The notes beneath the pieces are model-generated. The model had not been told where the DNA came from and ran no database searches. It saw only the letters and a list, made by a program, of their open reading frames with translations. The translations under genes were made by a program, and so were the position numbers. From the NCBI RefSeq assembly GCF_043195125.1, contig NZ_JBAFWR010000004.1: a DNA stretch of 64,000 nt, one strand, 5' to 3'. Shown piece by piece: positions 1 through 8,574 of this stretch (position 1 is the first letter of the stretch; every line of letters starts with the position of its first letter). The DNA is from NCEH01 sp043195125 (GTDB lineage: Bacteria > Pseudomonadota > Alphaproteobacteria > Rhizobiales > Xanthobacteraceae).

Positions 1-1503
1 GTCCTGGCCGTGGCATTCGGCGTCGCCTCCGGCCTGATGCTCGGCATCTGGGCCTTCCGGACCCCGCGTGCGCAGCCCGCCGTGGTGGCGACGCTGGACT
101 TCATGCAGACGGTGCCCACCTTCGCCTATCTGGTGCCGCTGATCTTCCTGGTGGGCGTCGGCCCGGTCTCCGGCCTCATGGCGACCATCCTCTACGCCAT
201 GCCGCCCATGGTGCGCGTGACCATGATGGCGCTGAAGGCCGTGCCGCCGGAACTGGACGAACTCGGCCGCATGACCGGCTGCACCACCCGCCAGGCGCTT
301 TGGAAAGTGCTCGTCCCCTCGGCCCGCGACGACCTGCTGATCGGCGTCAACCAGGTGATCATGCTGACGCTCAATATGATCATCATCGCGGCGATGGTGG
401 GCGCCGGCGGGCTCGGCTTCGACGTGCTCAACGCGCTGCGCCAGCCGAACGGCCTCGGCAAGGGCCTGGAAGCTGGTATGGCCGTGGTGGCGCTCGCGAT
501 CGTGCTCGACCGCATGAGCCGCGCGGTGGTCGAACTGCGGCCCGTGCACGGAAGCGCAGCGATTACGCGCCGTCGCTTCTTCTGGGCGGGGCTCATCGCC
601 CTGCTCGGCTTCACGCTCCTGTCGTTCGCCATACCCGAACTGGAGGTCCTCCCGCGCGACTGGCGCGTCTCCACCGGCAGCATGTGGTCGGAAGTGGTGA
701 GTTTCGTGAACACCCATCTGTTCACCACCGCCGAGGCGTTCCGCACCTTCATCCTGCTAAACCTGCTGCTGCCGGTGAAGAAGGCCCTCATCGGACTGCC
801 CTGGCCCGCGCTGATCGCCGTGGTGGGCGCCGGCGCCTGGCGGCTCGGCGGCTGGCGCTTCGCGCTCGGCATGATGGCGCTCATCGCCTTCATCCCGGTG
901 GCCGGGCTCTGGGAGCGCGGAATGACCACCATCTATCTGTGCGGCATCTCAGCGATCCTCGCGATTCTCATCGGCGTTCCGCTCGGAGTGCTCGGCAGCC
1001 GCTCGGATCGGCTGCACAAATTCCTCGGCACCCTGTGCGACACGCTGCAGACCATGCCGGCCTTCGTCTACCTGCTGCCGGTCGTGATGCTGTTCCGCAT
1101 CGGTGATGTCTCGGCCATGGTGGCGATCGTGCTGTATTCGCTGGTGCCGGCGATCCGCTTCACCGACCACGGGCTGCGCCGCGTGCCGCCCAGCCTCACC
1201 GAAGCGGGGACGATGGCCGGCTGCACGCCCATGCAGCGCCTGCTGAAAGTGGAGCTGCCCTATGCTCTGCCCGAGATCATGCTGGGAGTGAACCAGGTGA
1301 TCATGATGGCGCTGAGCATGCTGGTGGTCTCCTCCTTCGTCGGCACCAACGATCTCGGCAAGCAGATCCAGGTGGCCATTTCCCAGGCCGATCCCGGCAA
1401 GGGCCTCTCGGCCGGCCTCGCCATCGCCTTCCTCGGCATTTTGACCGACCGCATGATCGGGCGATGGGTGGCGGCTCGCAAGGCACAGATGGGGCTGGTG
1501 TGA
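1..1503 (+). CDS. Glycine betaine/choline-type ABC transporter permease, tandem domains (5' partial)
   Basis: Inner-membrane permease of the ProW/ChoW family, the channel part of an ABC importer for quaternary amines such as betaine, choline or proline betaine. The frame is open to base 1, so the N-terminus lies outside the window. Two binding-protein-dependent permease modules are visible in one chain. Each has an EAA-type cytoplasmic loop, ELGRMTGCTTRQALWKVLVP in the first and EAGTMAGCTPMQRLLKVELP in the second, followed by GVNQVIM and a helical tail. About six hydrophobic segments separate the two loops. Tandem ProW modules are known in alphaproteobacterial betaine systems. The ATPase and binding-protein genes presumably lie upstream. 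The substrate is inferred from family only. Confidence 0.88.
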   Translation, partial: VLAVAFGVASGLMLGIWAFRTPRAQPAVVATLDFMQTVPTFAYLVPLIFLVGVGPVSGLMATILYAMPPMVRVTMMALKAVPPELDELGRMTGCTTRQALWKVLVPSARDDLLIGVNQVIMLTLNMIIIAAMVGAGGLGFDVLNALRQPNGLGKGLEAGMAVVALAIVLDRMSRAVVELRPVHGSAAITRRRFFWAGLIALLGFTLLSFAIPELEVLPRDWRVSTGSMWSEVVSFVNTHLFTTAEAFRTFILLNLLLPVKKALIGLPWPALIAVVGAGAWRLGGWRFALGMMALIAFIPVAGLWERGMTTIYLCGISAILAILIGVPLGVLGSRSDRLHKFLGTLCDTLQTMPAFVYLLPVVMLFRIGDVSAMVAIVLYSLVPAIRFTDHGLRRVPPSLTEAGTMAGCTPMQRLLKVELPYALPEIMLGVNQVIMMALSMLVVSSFVGTNDLGKQIQVAISQADPGKGLSAGLAIAFLGILTDRMIGRWVAARKAQMGLV

Positions 1504-1649
1504 ACGCTGCGCCTCTTCCTCGGGTGCGGGCACCTGCTCGCACCCGTCGATCCGGGCCGCGCTCCGGTTATATTATTGTCAGCCTTGTTTGATCTATTCG
1601 CGGGCGACGCGAAACGACAGCCAGATCGCGTGTATGGACGGATTCAACC

Positions 1650-3014
1650 ATGCCGCATGATGTCAACGGTGACCTGAACGGATTTGATACCAAGACCCTC
1701 ACCACGGTCCGCGACAGCGAGTTCCTCCTCCAGCGCGGCGACAGCTTCTCGAAGATCAGCACATTCCTCTATAAAACGGACCTGTTTCCCCACCCGCCGC
1801 AGATTTCCGACGCGGCCCAGGGACGGCTCGGCAATTGCTTCCTGCTGTCCGCCCTCAACAGCATCATCCAGATTGATCCAACGCTCATTTCGGGAATGAT
1901 GAAGGATCTGCGTGGGGGAAGTGTCGTTGTTCGACTGTATGACGACAACGGGGCGCCCGTTTTTTACAAGTTTGAGAAGACTTACGTTACTTTCAGCTCT
2001 GGTTTTCTGAAGCGCAGCGGATTGCAGCATCACAACGCCTATTGGGTCTACATGATTGAGAAGGCCTTTGCCTGGGCGCGCATCAGCAAGGCGAAGCGTA
2101 ATGGCAAAACGCTGGAATATCGCGAAGCGCTCGACGGTGGCGAAGCGAAAGAATCGTTCCGCATTTTGCTCGGCGATAAGTCCGCATCAGTCCTTAGAAT
2201 CTACAGCTCCACCGTCAATGACGATATTGATTCGCCCTATTACACGCTGAAGGAAGTTCTGCGGATCCCGCTTTCGCAGTATGAGAGCAAGAATCCTGTC
2301 ACCCGCGCGAATGCGAATTTCTATCTCGACCGAATATTCGGCACCAACAACATCAAGGATTGCACGAACTTCCTGAAATATATCGCAAACAGCACGATTC
2401 ACGATGATTTCGTCACACACTTCAAGAATGCCAACTTCTTGCGGCGCGATGATGTGATTGAGTTCGTGAACAATCGCTTCCCCAACCTCGATAAGTCCGC
2501 CGCTCTTGCCCTGACGACCTATGTGCAGAAGAATTTTTCCGGAAAACGAGGCACCGGGCTTTATTCCTGCCAGGATGAGCTTCTATTTACCCAAATACAG
2601 GCTGCGCTTCAAAAGAAGGCATTCATAACAGCCTCTACAAACATCAAGATCGGACGGGAAGATCCAAATTCAAGCACCACGCGGGGCCTTGCGGAGAACC
2701 ACGAATATCAAGTTTTTGGCGCCTGTATCGACGATACCACGCAATTGCGCTTCGTCATGCTGCGCAATCCTTGGATTAAGGATGTGCGAACTTATGATGC
2801 CAAGGTCAAAACCGTAACCAACGCCAGTGGGAACCAACAGAACGTCACTGTTCTCTCGGCGCGTCAGGTGCGCGAGATTTCCAATGTCGATGCCTATTGC
2901 AACAAGGTCGGTAAGCTTGAACACGGCGCCTTCTTGCTGGAAATCACCGACCTAGCCAAGCGTTTTCAAAAGATCACGATTTCCAACGGCCCGGTCAAAG
3001 CGCCCACCGCCTGA
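1650..3014 (+). CDS. Calpain-like (family C2) cysteine protease
   Basis: This 454-residue protein carries the three calpain active-site blocks in order. QGRLGNCFLLSAL holds the nucleophile Cys63, NHEYQVFG holds His351, and LRNPW holds Asn373. In calpains these form the papain-like Cys-His-Asn triad. The gap between Cys and His is about 288 residues, much longer than in animal calpains, so a large insertion sits inside the protease domain. No signal peptide, EF-hand or transmembrane segment is seen, so it may act in the cytoplasm or be exported by an unrecognised route. Base composition is clearly lower in GC than both flanks (30 of 60 bases at 2221-2280), which suggests transfer. It stands alone, beside an integrase remnant and tRNA-Leu. 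Target and role are unknown. The family call is strong; activity is inference. Confidence 0.85.
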   Translation: MPHDVNGDLNGFDTKTLTTVRDSEFLLQRGDSFSKISTFLYKTDLFPHPPQISDAAQGRLGNCFLLSALNSIIQIDPTLISGMMKDLRGGSVVVRLYDDNGAPVFYKFEKTYVTFSSGFLKRSGLQHHNAYWVYMIEKAFAWARISKAKRNGKTLEYREALDGGEAKESFRILLGDKSASVLRIYSSTVNDDIDSPYYTLKEVLRIPLSQYESKNPVTRANANFYLDRIFGTNNIKDCTNFLKYIANSTIHDDFVTHFKNANFLRRDDVIEFVNNRFPNLDKSAALALTTYVQKNFSGKRGTGLYSCQDELLFTQIQAALQKKAFITASTNIKIGREDPNSSTTRGLAENHEYQVFGACIDDTTQLRFVMLRNPWIKDVRTYDAKVKTVTNASGNQQNVTVLSARQVREISNVDAYCNKVGKLEHGAFLLEITDLAKRFQKITISNGPVKAPTA

Positions 3015-3473
3015 AACGACATCGCGGCCTCCCGCGCTCTGTCTTCTCTCGTCTCAGCTTATCTGATGGGAAGGGTAACCTTCGCTTCCCCCGGAACATC
3101 CAAATCTTTGTCGAAAATTTTCGTTACACACTTGCTGCAGCTTCCGTAAAGCGTTCCTGTATGCGTGCGACGCGCATTTGCCGCCATCGTCGAATTCCCG
3201 CATTTCGTCAAATCGCATTCCGCTCCCCATTTACCTTAACGAACAGCCTCAACTTTCAACTAGAGACTGCAAAAACTTAGCCTTCAGCCGCAAGGAATGG
3301 AGTCATTTGCACCCCTTCGGTGAACCGTAGAGGTATCTGCTCAAAATCGGGGCTTCCGAGCCTCGGCAGAAGGTCACGAGCGAACATCAGCAGGTTGAAA
3401 TGTGAATTCAAACCTGCTGTGAAAAGCGAACGTCGAACCACCTTAAGCCGCTTAGCTCTTGGGAGCCGCGTTC
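3015..3473 (+). other. AT-richer intergenic region without a gene
   Basis: This 459-base gap lies between the calpain-like gene and the small secreted-protein gene. No convincing coding frame is seen on either strand; the plus-strand frame at 3320-3595 lacks coding character and overlaps the next gene. The only clear structure is the stem-loop at 3388-3419. Base composition matches the neighbouring low-GC gene, so the gap probably belongs to the same acquired segment. Confidence 0.6.
3388..3419. repeat. Inverted repeat / stem-loop
   Basis: CAGCAGGTT at 3388-3396 is the exact reverse complement of AACCTGCTG at 3411-3419. An inner GAA/TTC pairing extends the stem, with one unpaired A. No T-run follows, so it is not a standard terminator. 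It ends about 55 bases before the start codon of the secreted-protein gene and could be an operator, a leader hairpin or a recombination site. Function is unknown. Confidence 0.6.
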
Positions 3474-3959
3474 ATGAATGGATCTCGTGCCCTCGCGGCC
3501 ATCGCCGTGCTTGTTCTGTCGATTTCAGCGGTCACGCTCATTGTGGGGCATGGTGCTTTTGCTGGGGAGACGAGGCACACTCAAAGCACTTCTAGCCCGC
3601 CATCGCCACAAGATGCCGTGAGTTTGGTGCCGCTTTCCGAGGCGGACGAGACGAGCTCGAAGCAGAGCGGCTGCATGTTTCTGTTTAGCGTTCCTCCCAA
3701 GGATTATGTCCAACTGATCGACGGGGAGCTGATGTTCCGCACGCTTTCGGGACTTCATGTTTGCCACATCGCGAATGCCGACGCGTTCATGGATGCAAGA
3801 GAAGCCGCAGTTTGCGATGGGATCAGCCTGAAGCTTCGTCGCACAGGGAGCATCAAGCATCACCCCGCCAGCGACAGCAGCACCGGGCCGGCGCAGCTAT
3901 CGAGCGGCCAAGGCGGCGTTTCGCGGATCCTGCGCGGCACCTGGGGCGTTGCGTGCTGA
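3474..3959 (+). CDS. Hypothetical secreted protein
   Basis: This is a 161-residue protein of unrecognised family. ATG 3474 is chosen because GGGAG stands eight bases upstream; a TTG five codons earlier overlaps that site. The first 30 residues look like a signal peptide: basic start, hydrophobic core IAVLVLSISAVTLIVG, then AFA before GET. A Ser/Thr/Pro-rich linker follows. The compact part from about residue 63 to 125 contains CMFLFSVPP, LHVCHIAN and AAVCDGISL, so three cysteines could allow one disulfide. The tail is Ser/Gly-rich and ends in Cys. It lies inside the low-GC island next to the calpain-like gene, and the two could be cargo of the same lost element. The existence of the gene is moderately supported. 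Confidence 0.5.
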   Translation: MNGSRALAAIAVLVLSISAVTLIVGHGAFAGETRHTQSTSSPPSPQDAVSLVPLSEADETSSKQSGCMFLFSVPPKDYVQLIDGELMFRTLSGLHVCHIANADAFMDAREAAVCDGISLKLRRTGSIKHHPASDSSTGPAQLSSGQGGVSRILRGTWGVAC

Positions 3960-4006
3960 GGATGATGGCCCGGAAGCGGGTCATGTGACAGGGGTCCCGA
4001 ACACGC

Positions 4007-4123
4007 GCCCAGGCGCCGGATACGGCTGCCGTTCGGGCTGACGAGCACATGCAAGCCGCCGCCATCGAACAGCTTGTAGGCTTTGTCCTTCGGCTTGGCG
4101 TTGCGAAGCGCGAGGTCGGTGAG
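4007..4123 (-). pseudogene. Truncated phage-type tyrosine integrase (N-terminal arm-binding domain remnant)
   Basis: Read on the minus strand, this segment gives LTDLALRNAKPKDKAYKLFD, then GGGLHVLVSPNGSRIRRLG. This is the start of the DUF4102 arm-binding domain typical of P4-type integrases. Similarity stops at RRLG; downstream codons are unrelated and run into the adjacent gene's 3' end. No catalytic domain is present and no clear start codon is in frame. It lies downstream of the 3' end of tRNA-Leu, in the same orientation as the tRNA, as integrases usually do at tRNA-integrated islands. It is therefore a decayed attL-side remnant. Confidence 0.75.
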
Positions 4124-4130
4124 CGACCTG

Positions 4131-4184
4131 TGTAGGCATCTCTTTTGTAGGCACGAGACCGATGCCTACGAACGTGCCTACAAA
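4131..4184. repeat. Clustered direct and inverted TGTAGGCA repeats (probable integrase arm sites)
   Basis: Two direct copies of TGTAGGCA stand at 4131-4138 and 4146-4153, and two inverted copies (TGCCTAC) at 4163-4169 and 4175-4181. GTAGGCATC at 4132-4140 is the exact reverse complement of 4161-4169. TTTGTAGGCACG at 4144-4155 is the exact reverse complement of 4173-4184. The cluster lies between the integrase stub and the tRNA, where arm-type integrase sites are expected. Assignment to integrase binding is inference. Confidence 0.65.
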
Positions 4185-4294
4185 TCGATGAGATGCAACG
4201 GGAGAGCGAGATACGCCACGACCCCTTGAAAGGGGTTCAAGCCGTTGCTCTTAAATGAATTTGAAGCTTTGCGAGACGCTCTGAGAAGAGCGAA

Positions 4295-4381
<87 letters not shown>

Positions 4382-4602
4382 TCGAAGGCCTTGGCCGTCG
4401 AGAGGAGGCGAGACATAAGGGGGGAGGTCCCGCCTTGTCAACGCCTTCCAGGCGGCTTGCGAAGAAAGATTGCCGGATCAGCGTTCGTGCGGTGGATAAC
4501 TTTCCGCCGGGCCCCTCCCCAAGCCGCCTCAATGGCTAAGGGCACTGATTTCGGGCCGAGGGGCCGACGCCTTTCGCCGGCCCCTCGTTCTGCCCGACGC
4601 GG

Positions 4603-4636
4603 GCACCGGGCGGAAGGGGACTGCCCCGCCCGGTGC
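4603..4636 (-). terminator. Stem-loop downstream of the enoyl-CoA hydratase gene
   Basis: GCACCGGGCGG at 4603-4613 pairs perfectly with CCGCCCGGTGC at 4626-4636. It lies just after the minus-strand stop codon of the hydratase gene. No T-run follows, so it may be a weak terminator or an mRNA-stabilising hairpin. Confidence 0.5.
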
Positions 4637-4644
4637 TAAGCGCC

Positions 4645-5418
4645 TCAGCCGTTGGTGAAATTGGGCGGGCGCTTTTCCGAGAAGGCGGCCATGCCTTCCT
4701 TCTGATCCGCCAGGGCGAACTGGGCGTGGAAGACCCGCCGCTCGAAGCGGATGCCTTCCGACAGTGTCGTCTCGTAGGAGCGGTTGACGCTTTCTTTGGT
4801 CATCATGGCCACGGGCAGCGACATGGCGGCGATTGTGGCGGCGACCTTCAACGCCTCGTCCACGAGCTCGGCAGCCGGCACGATGCGCGAGACGAGCCCT
4901 GCCCGCTCCGCCTCTTCTGCCCCCATCATGCGGCCGGTGAGGCACATTTCCATGGCCTTAGCCTTGCCGACGAAGCGCGTAAGCCGCTGGGTGCCGCCGG
5001 CGCCGGGCATGACGCCCAGCTTGATCTCGGGTTGCCCGAACTTAGCCGTATCCGCCGCCAGGATGAAATCGCAGCTCATGGCGAGTTCGCATCCGCCGCC
5101 GAGTGCAAAGCCGGCCACCGCCGCGATCACCGGCTTGCGTGCCCGCGAAAGACGCTCCCAGGAGGTGATGAAATCATCCAGGTACGTGGCGGGATAGCTG
5201 AAGTCCTTCATCTCCTTGATATCGGCCCCGGCAGCAAAGGCGCGCTCGGAACCGGTGAGGACCATGCAGCCGATCTCACGGTCCGCCTCGAACAGGTCCA
5301 CCGCCGTGTTCAGCTCGCTGATGATCTGCGCGTTCAGCGCGTTCAGCGCCTGCGGCCGGTTCAGCCGGATCAGGCCGACGCGGCCGTGGGTCTCCACCAG
5401 GATGGTCTCATACGCCAT
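4645..5418 (-). CDS. Enoyl-CoA hydratase
   Basis: Crotonase-family enzyme of 257 residues, the usual length, that hydrates 2-trans-enoyl-CoA to 3-hydroxyacyl-CoA in beta-oxidation. The oxyanion-hole segments AFAAGADIKEM and ALGGGCELAMSCD are present. Both expected catalytic glutamates are visible, in GCELAMSCD and in QPEIKLGVMPGAGG. The start ATG has GGAGG seven bases upstream. It is transcribed in the same direction as mutM, from which it is separated by 136 bases; this pair is commonly neighbours in Rhizobiales. The exact chain-length preference cannot be seen. A stem-loop follows the stop codon. Confidence 0.92.
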   Translation of the reverse strand: MAYETILVETHGRVGLIRLNRPQALNALNAQIISELNTAVDLFEADREIGCMVLTGSERAFAAGADIKEMKDFSYPATYLDDFITSWERLSRARKPVIAAVAGFALGGGCELAMSCDFILAADTAKFGQPEIKLGVMPGAGGTQRLTRFVGKAKAMEMCLTGRMMGAEEAERAGLVSRIVPAAELVDEALKVAATIAAMSLPVAMMTKESVNRSYETTLSEGIRFERRVFHAQFALADQKEGMAAFSEKRPPNFTNG

Positions 5419-5554
5419 TCTTCATCCTCCCTCACGCGCGGGCTTAAAGCGCACGCGCGCCCCATGCTGTAGCACTCAAGCGAGAGGTGCCCAATGCCCG
5501 GAACAGCCTGCCTTCCTGACGGATTTGGCCAGGCGAGGAACACCGCGCAGGAGC

Positions 5555-6436
5555 TCAGCGCTGGCACATGGGACAGAAGAAGGTCGAGCGCGCGCCTTGC
5601 ACCAGGCGCTGGACCGTGCCCTTGCAATGGCGCGTCGGGCAAGGCTGGCCCTCCCGGTCATAGACCCGGAAGGCGTGCTGGAAATACCCCAGTTCCCCAT
5701 TGACCTGCCGATGGTCGCGCAGGCTCGATCCGCCGGCCTGTATGGCCTCGCGCAGCACGTCCCGGATCGCCATCACCAGGCGCTCGCCGCGCGCGGTCGG
5801 GCCACCGGCCGTCGTGGCGAGAGTGGTGGCGAGGCGCCTGGGGGACAAATGGGCGCGATGTAGCGCCTCGCAGACGTAAATATTGCCAAGCCCCGCAACC
5901 ACTTTCTGATCCAGCAGTGTCGCCTTCAGATTGGCGCGCCGCCCCGCGCACACCCGCGCCAAATGCGCGGCGTCGAATAAATTGCCGAGCGGCTCAGGGC
6001 CGAGATTGCGCAGCAGCGGATGGCTCTCCAGCCGATCATAGGGCACCAGCAGCATCGCGCCGAAGCGTCGGGGATCGTTGAAAGTCACGGTGGCGCCGCT
6101 GGAGAGGTGGAGCACCACATGGTCGTGCGGGCCCGGTTCGCCGCGCGGATAATGAAACACGCCGGGCCGGCGCACATTGTCGCCGCCCTCGATGCGGATC
6201 GAGCCCGACATGCCGAGGTGCACCACAAGCACTTCGCCGCCGTCGAGGTCCGCGAGGAGATATTTGGCCCGCCGGCCCACGGCTTCGACACGCCGGCCTG
6301 CGAGGCGTTCGGCGAAGCTCTCCGGCAAGGGCCAACGCAGATCCGGCCGGCGCGCTTCCGCGGATTCGATAACGGCCCCCTGCAACACCGGCATAAGACC
6401 GCGGCGGACGGTCTCCACCTCGGGTAATTCGGGCAT
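5555..6436 (-). CDS. mutM: Formamidopyrimidine-DNA glycosylase
   Basis: Bifunctional base-excision repair enzyme that removes 8-oxoguanine and Fapy lesions and nicks the DNA by beta/delta-elimination. The start is placed at the ATG giving MPELPEVETVRRGL, because the catalytic residue is Pro2 and Glu3 after Met removal; an in-frame upstream start would bury it. Length 293 residues. The C-terminal zinc finger is seen as CPTRHC followed by FCPMC, with the usual QGARSTFFCPMCQR ending. The helix-two-turn-helix region GLGNIYVCEALH is present. In many Rhizobiales mutM is divergent from ubiE; here ubiE lies about 24 kb away. Confidence 0.96.
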   Translation of the reverse strand: MPELPEVETVRRGLMPVLQGAVIESAEARRPDLRWPLPESFAERLAGRRVEAVGRRAKYLLADLDGGEVLVVHLGMSGSIRIEGGDNVRRPGVFHYPRGEPGPHDHVVLHLSSGATVTFNDPRRFGAMLLVPYDRLESHPLLRNLGPEPLGNLFDAAHLARVCAGRRANLKATLLDQKVVAGLGNIYVCEALHRAHLSPRRLATTLATTAGGPTARGERLVMAIRDVLREAIQAGGSSLRDHRQVNGELGYFQHAFRVYDREGQPCPTRHCKGTVQRLVQGARSTFFCPMCQR

Positions 6437-6566
6437 TTCTTCCTTTACACTCCGCGGCGCCGGTCTCCCAGTCATCCGCCTCGATTCGTAACGCTCCTAT
6501 GAAGCTACCTACGCGGCACGACGACGCAAGGTGCAATCTTGGCTGCTCACACCCGCACGCGTGCGT

Positions 6567-7829
6567 TCATTCCGCAGCGCCGTGCAGCCCAAGACGGGGG
6601 GAAGATCGCACCGCGGCAGGGCTGGGCGCGATGGCGGGCGCCTCTGCGCGGGGGTCCGTACCGTCCCCATCATTTTGCCCAACGGATCGGGCCGGCGGAC
6701 TCGGCGGAACCTCGAATTCGAGCTGCTCCAGCCGGTTTCCGCGCTTGGCGATCTTGTCGGCAGAAATCAGCACCTTCGATACATCGTCCCCGACCTGGCC
6801 GAAGTGACGGGAAAGTTCGCCCACCCGCTCGCGCAGGCGCCCGACGTCCGAAACCAGGGCGCCCACTTCGGCGCGAATACGATCCGCCTGCTCGCGCATG
6901 CGCGCGTCCTTGGAGATGGCCTGGACGAGCTGGATCGCCAGCATCAGCAGCGAGGGCGAGACCAGCACCACGCGCACGCGAAAGGCGCGCTGGACGATAT
7001 CGTCGAAATTCTCGTTGATTTCAGCGTAGACCGACTCAGACGGCACGAAAATCAACGCGATATCCTGCGTCTCTCCCGGCAACAGATAGCGTTCCGCCAC
7101 ATCGTTGACGTGCTTCATCATGTCCTGCGTCAGACGCGCTCCAGCAAGCTTTCGTATCTCAGGCGTGGGGGCCTCGCGGAAGGCGGTGACGGCCTCCAGG
7201 GGAAATTTGGAATCCACCAGCAGCGGGCGGGTATCCCCCGGCAGGAAGATCGCGCAGTCCGGCCGCCGGCCGTTGGACAGCGTGTGCTGAAAGGCGAAGC
7301 TGCCCTTGGGCAGTCCGTCGGCGACGATCGCCTCCATGCGCGCCTGCCCGAAGGCGCCGCGCGCCTGCTTGTTGGACAGCGTCTCGCGCAGCGAAATGAC
7401 CTGGGACGACAGATCCGTCAGGCTTTTTTCGGCCTTCTCCACCATCACCAGCCGCTCGGCCAGCTTGGTGAGGCTTTCATGGGTGGCGCGAGCGGAGGTG
7501 TTGAAACTCTCGCCGAGCCGGTGGGAGGTGGAATCGAGCCGCTCGGAAACCGCCCGCGCCAGCTCGCTCTGCCGCTGGGCCAGCACTTCCGCCATGGTCT
7601 GGACCCGGCCCGAGGTTTCCGCCTGGATTCGCGCCAGATCGCGCAGCCGCGCTTCCATCTCCAGGGCCCGCGCCGCAGCCTCGTCCGCCTCCTCGGCCCG
7701 CTGGCGCGCGGTGCGCCGGGACGCGAAAAGCATGAGCAACAGCAAGAGGAAAACGCCCGCTGCAATTGCTGCGAGGGCGGCCCCAGCGGTTATGGGTTGA
7801 CCTGCGAGGAAAAACAGCACGTCGCTCAT
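6567..7829 (-). CDS. rmuC: DNA recombination protein RmuC
   Basis: RmuC-family protein of 420 residues, thought to limit DNA inversions and rearrangements. The N-terminus is a single hydrophobic segment (ALAAIAAGVFLLLLLMLF) that would anchor it in the membrane. A long Ala/Glu/Arg-rich coiled coil follows (about residues 45-165). The conserved RmuC core carries GRRPDCAIFLPGDTRPLLVDSKFPLE, a nuclease-like fold, then IALIFVPSE. The start at MSDVLFFL has GGAAG close upstream; a TTG eleven codons earlier is possible. It is divergent from def, with an 80-base shared promoter region. Confidence 0.93.
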   Translation of the reverse strand: MSDVLFFLAGQPITAGAALAAIAAGVFLLLLLMLFASRRTARQRAEEADEAAARALEMEARLRDLARIQAETSGRVQTMAEVLAQRQSELARAVSERLDSTSHRLGESFNTSARATHESLTKLAERLVMVEKAEKSLTDLSSQVISLRETLSNKQARGAFGQARMEAIVADGLPKGSFAFQHTLSNGRRPDCAIFLPGDTRPLLVDSKFPLEAVTAFREAPTPEIRKLAGARLTQDMMKHVNDVAERYLLPGETQDIALIFVPSESVYAEINENFDDIVQRAFRVRVVLVSPSLLMLAIQLVQAISKDARMREQADRIRAEVGALVSDVGRLRERVGELSRHFGQVGDDVSKVLISADKIAKRGNRLEQLEFEVPPSPPARSVGQNDGDGTDPRAEAPAIAPSPAAVRSSPRLGLHGAAE

Positions 7830-7909
7830 CAGCTTCCATAACCCGATTCTTGCACCGAACAAAGCGCGAACATGTTGACGCCGCGCGGACCTTCGCCTAT
7901 CTGCGTTTT

Positions 7910-8428
7910 ATGTCCATACGCCCCATCCTCATCATCCCGGAACCCAAGCTGCGGCTCATCTCCGAACCGGTCGCCAAGATCGATCACGAGGTGAAGAAGC
8001 TGGTCACGGACATGTTCGAGACTATGTACGACGCGCCCGGCATCGGGCTCGCGGCGGTACAGGTGGGCGTGATGCGGCGCGTGGTGACCATCGATGCCAC
8101 GCGCGAAGGCGAGGAGAAGAAGCCTCTCGCCCTGATTAATCCGGAAATTATCGCCTTTTCGGACGAACTTTCGGTTTACAGCGAAGGCTGCCTCTCGATC
8201 CCGGAATATTATGAGGAGGTCGAGCGGCCGGCGCGGGTGACGGTGCGGTTCCAAACCCTCGAGGGCGCGACCGTCGAGACCGAGGCGGACGGCCTGTTCG
8301 CGACCTGCATCCAGCACGAGATCGACCATCTCAACGGCGTGCTGTTCATCGACCACATCTCCAAGCTTAAGCGCGACCGTGTGACGAAGAAGTTCGCCAA
8401 GGCCGCCCGCCGGGAGGCCGAGGGCTGA
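7910..8428 (+). CDS. def: Peptide deformylase
   Basis: Metalloenzyme of 172 residues that removes the N-formyl group from nascent proteins. All three family motifs are present: GIGLAAVQVG, EGCLSIP (metal Cys) and QHEIDHLNG (HEXXH metal site). The ATG giving MSIRPILIIPEPKLR is the standard start; a longer upstream frame adds residues not found in the family. It is followed by fmt and truA on the same strand, the classical def-fmt pairing that couples formylation with deformylation. Confidence 0.97.
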   Translation: MSIRPILIIPEPKLRLISEPVAKIDHEVKKLVTDMFETMYDAPGIGLAAVQVGVMRRVVTIDATREGEEKKPLALINPEIIAFSDELSVYSEGCLSIPEYYEEVERPARVTVRFQTLEGATVETEADGLFATCIQHEIDHLNGVLFIDHISKLKRDRVTKKFAKAARREAEG

Positions 8429-8574
8429 GCGGCCGGAGCCGAGCGCCCGCGCGTTCCGCATTGCCGCGCCCCCACCCCTTGCCCTAAAACGCGACGCCGC
8501 GCTGCCCCTTGCGCGCGGCCCAAACCACAGCTTGCCGCAGCGCCCGGCGCGGGGCGGCGGCGGAGACCAGTGTG

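Noticed and set aside
1504..1649. Possible left attachment site duplicating the tRNA-Leu 3' end
   Set aside because: No run of bases matching the tRNA 3' end or T arm is visible here.
3860..4054. Short minus-strand frame starting MHVLVSPNG
   Set aside because: It holds only the tail of the integrase stub joined to unrelated sequence antisense to the secreted-protein gene; not an intact gene.
6531..7841. 436-codon plus-strand frame opposite rmuC
   Set aside because: Antisense shadow of rmuC, with no domain or ribosome site.
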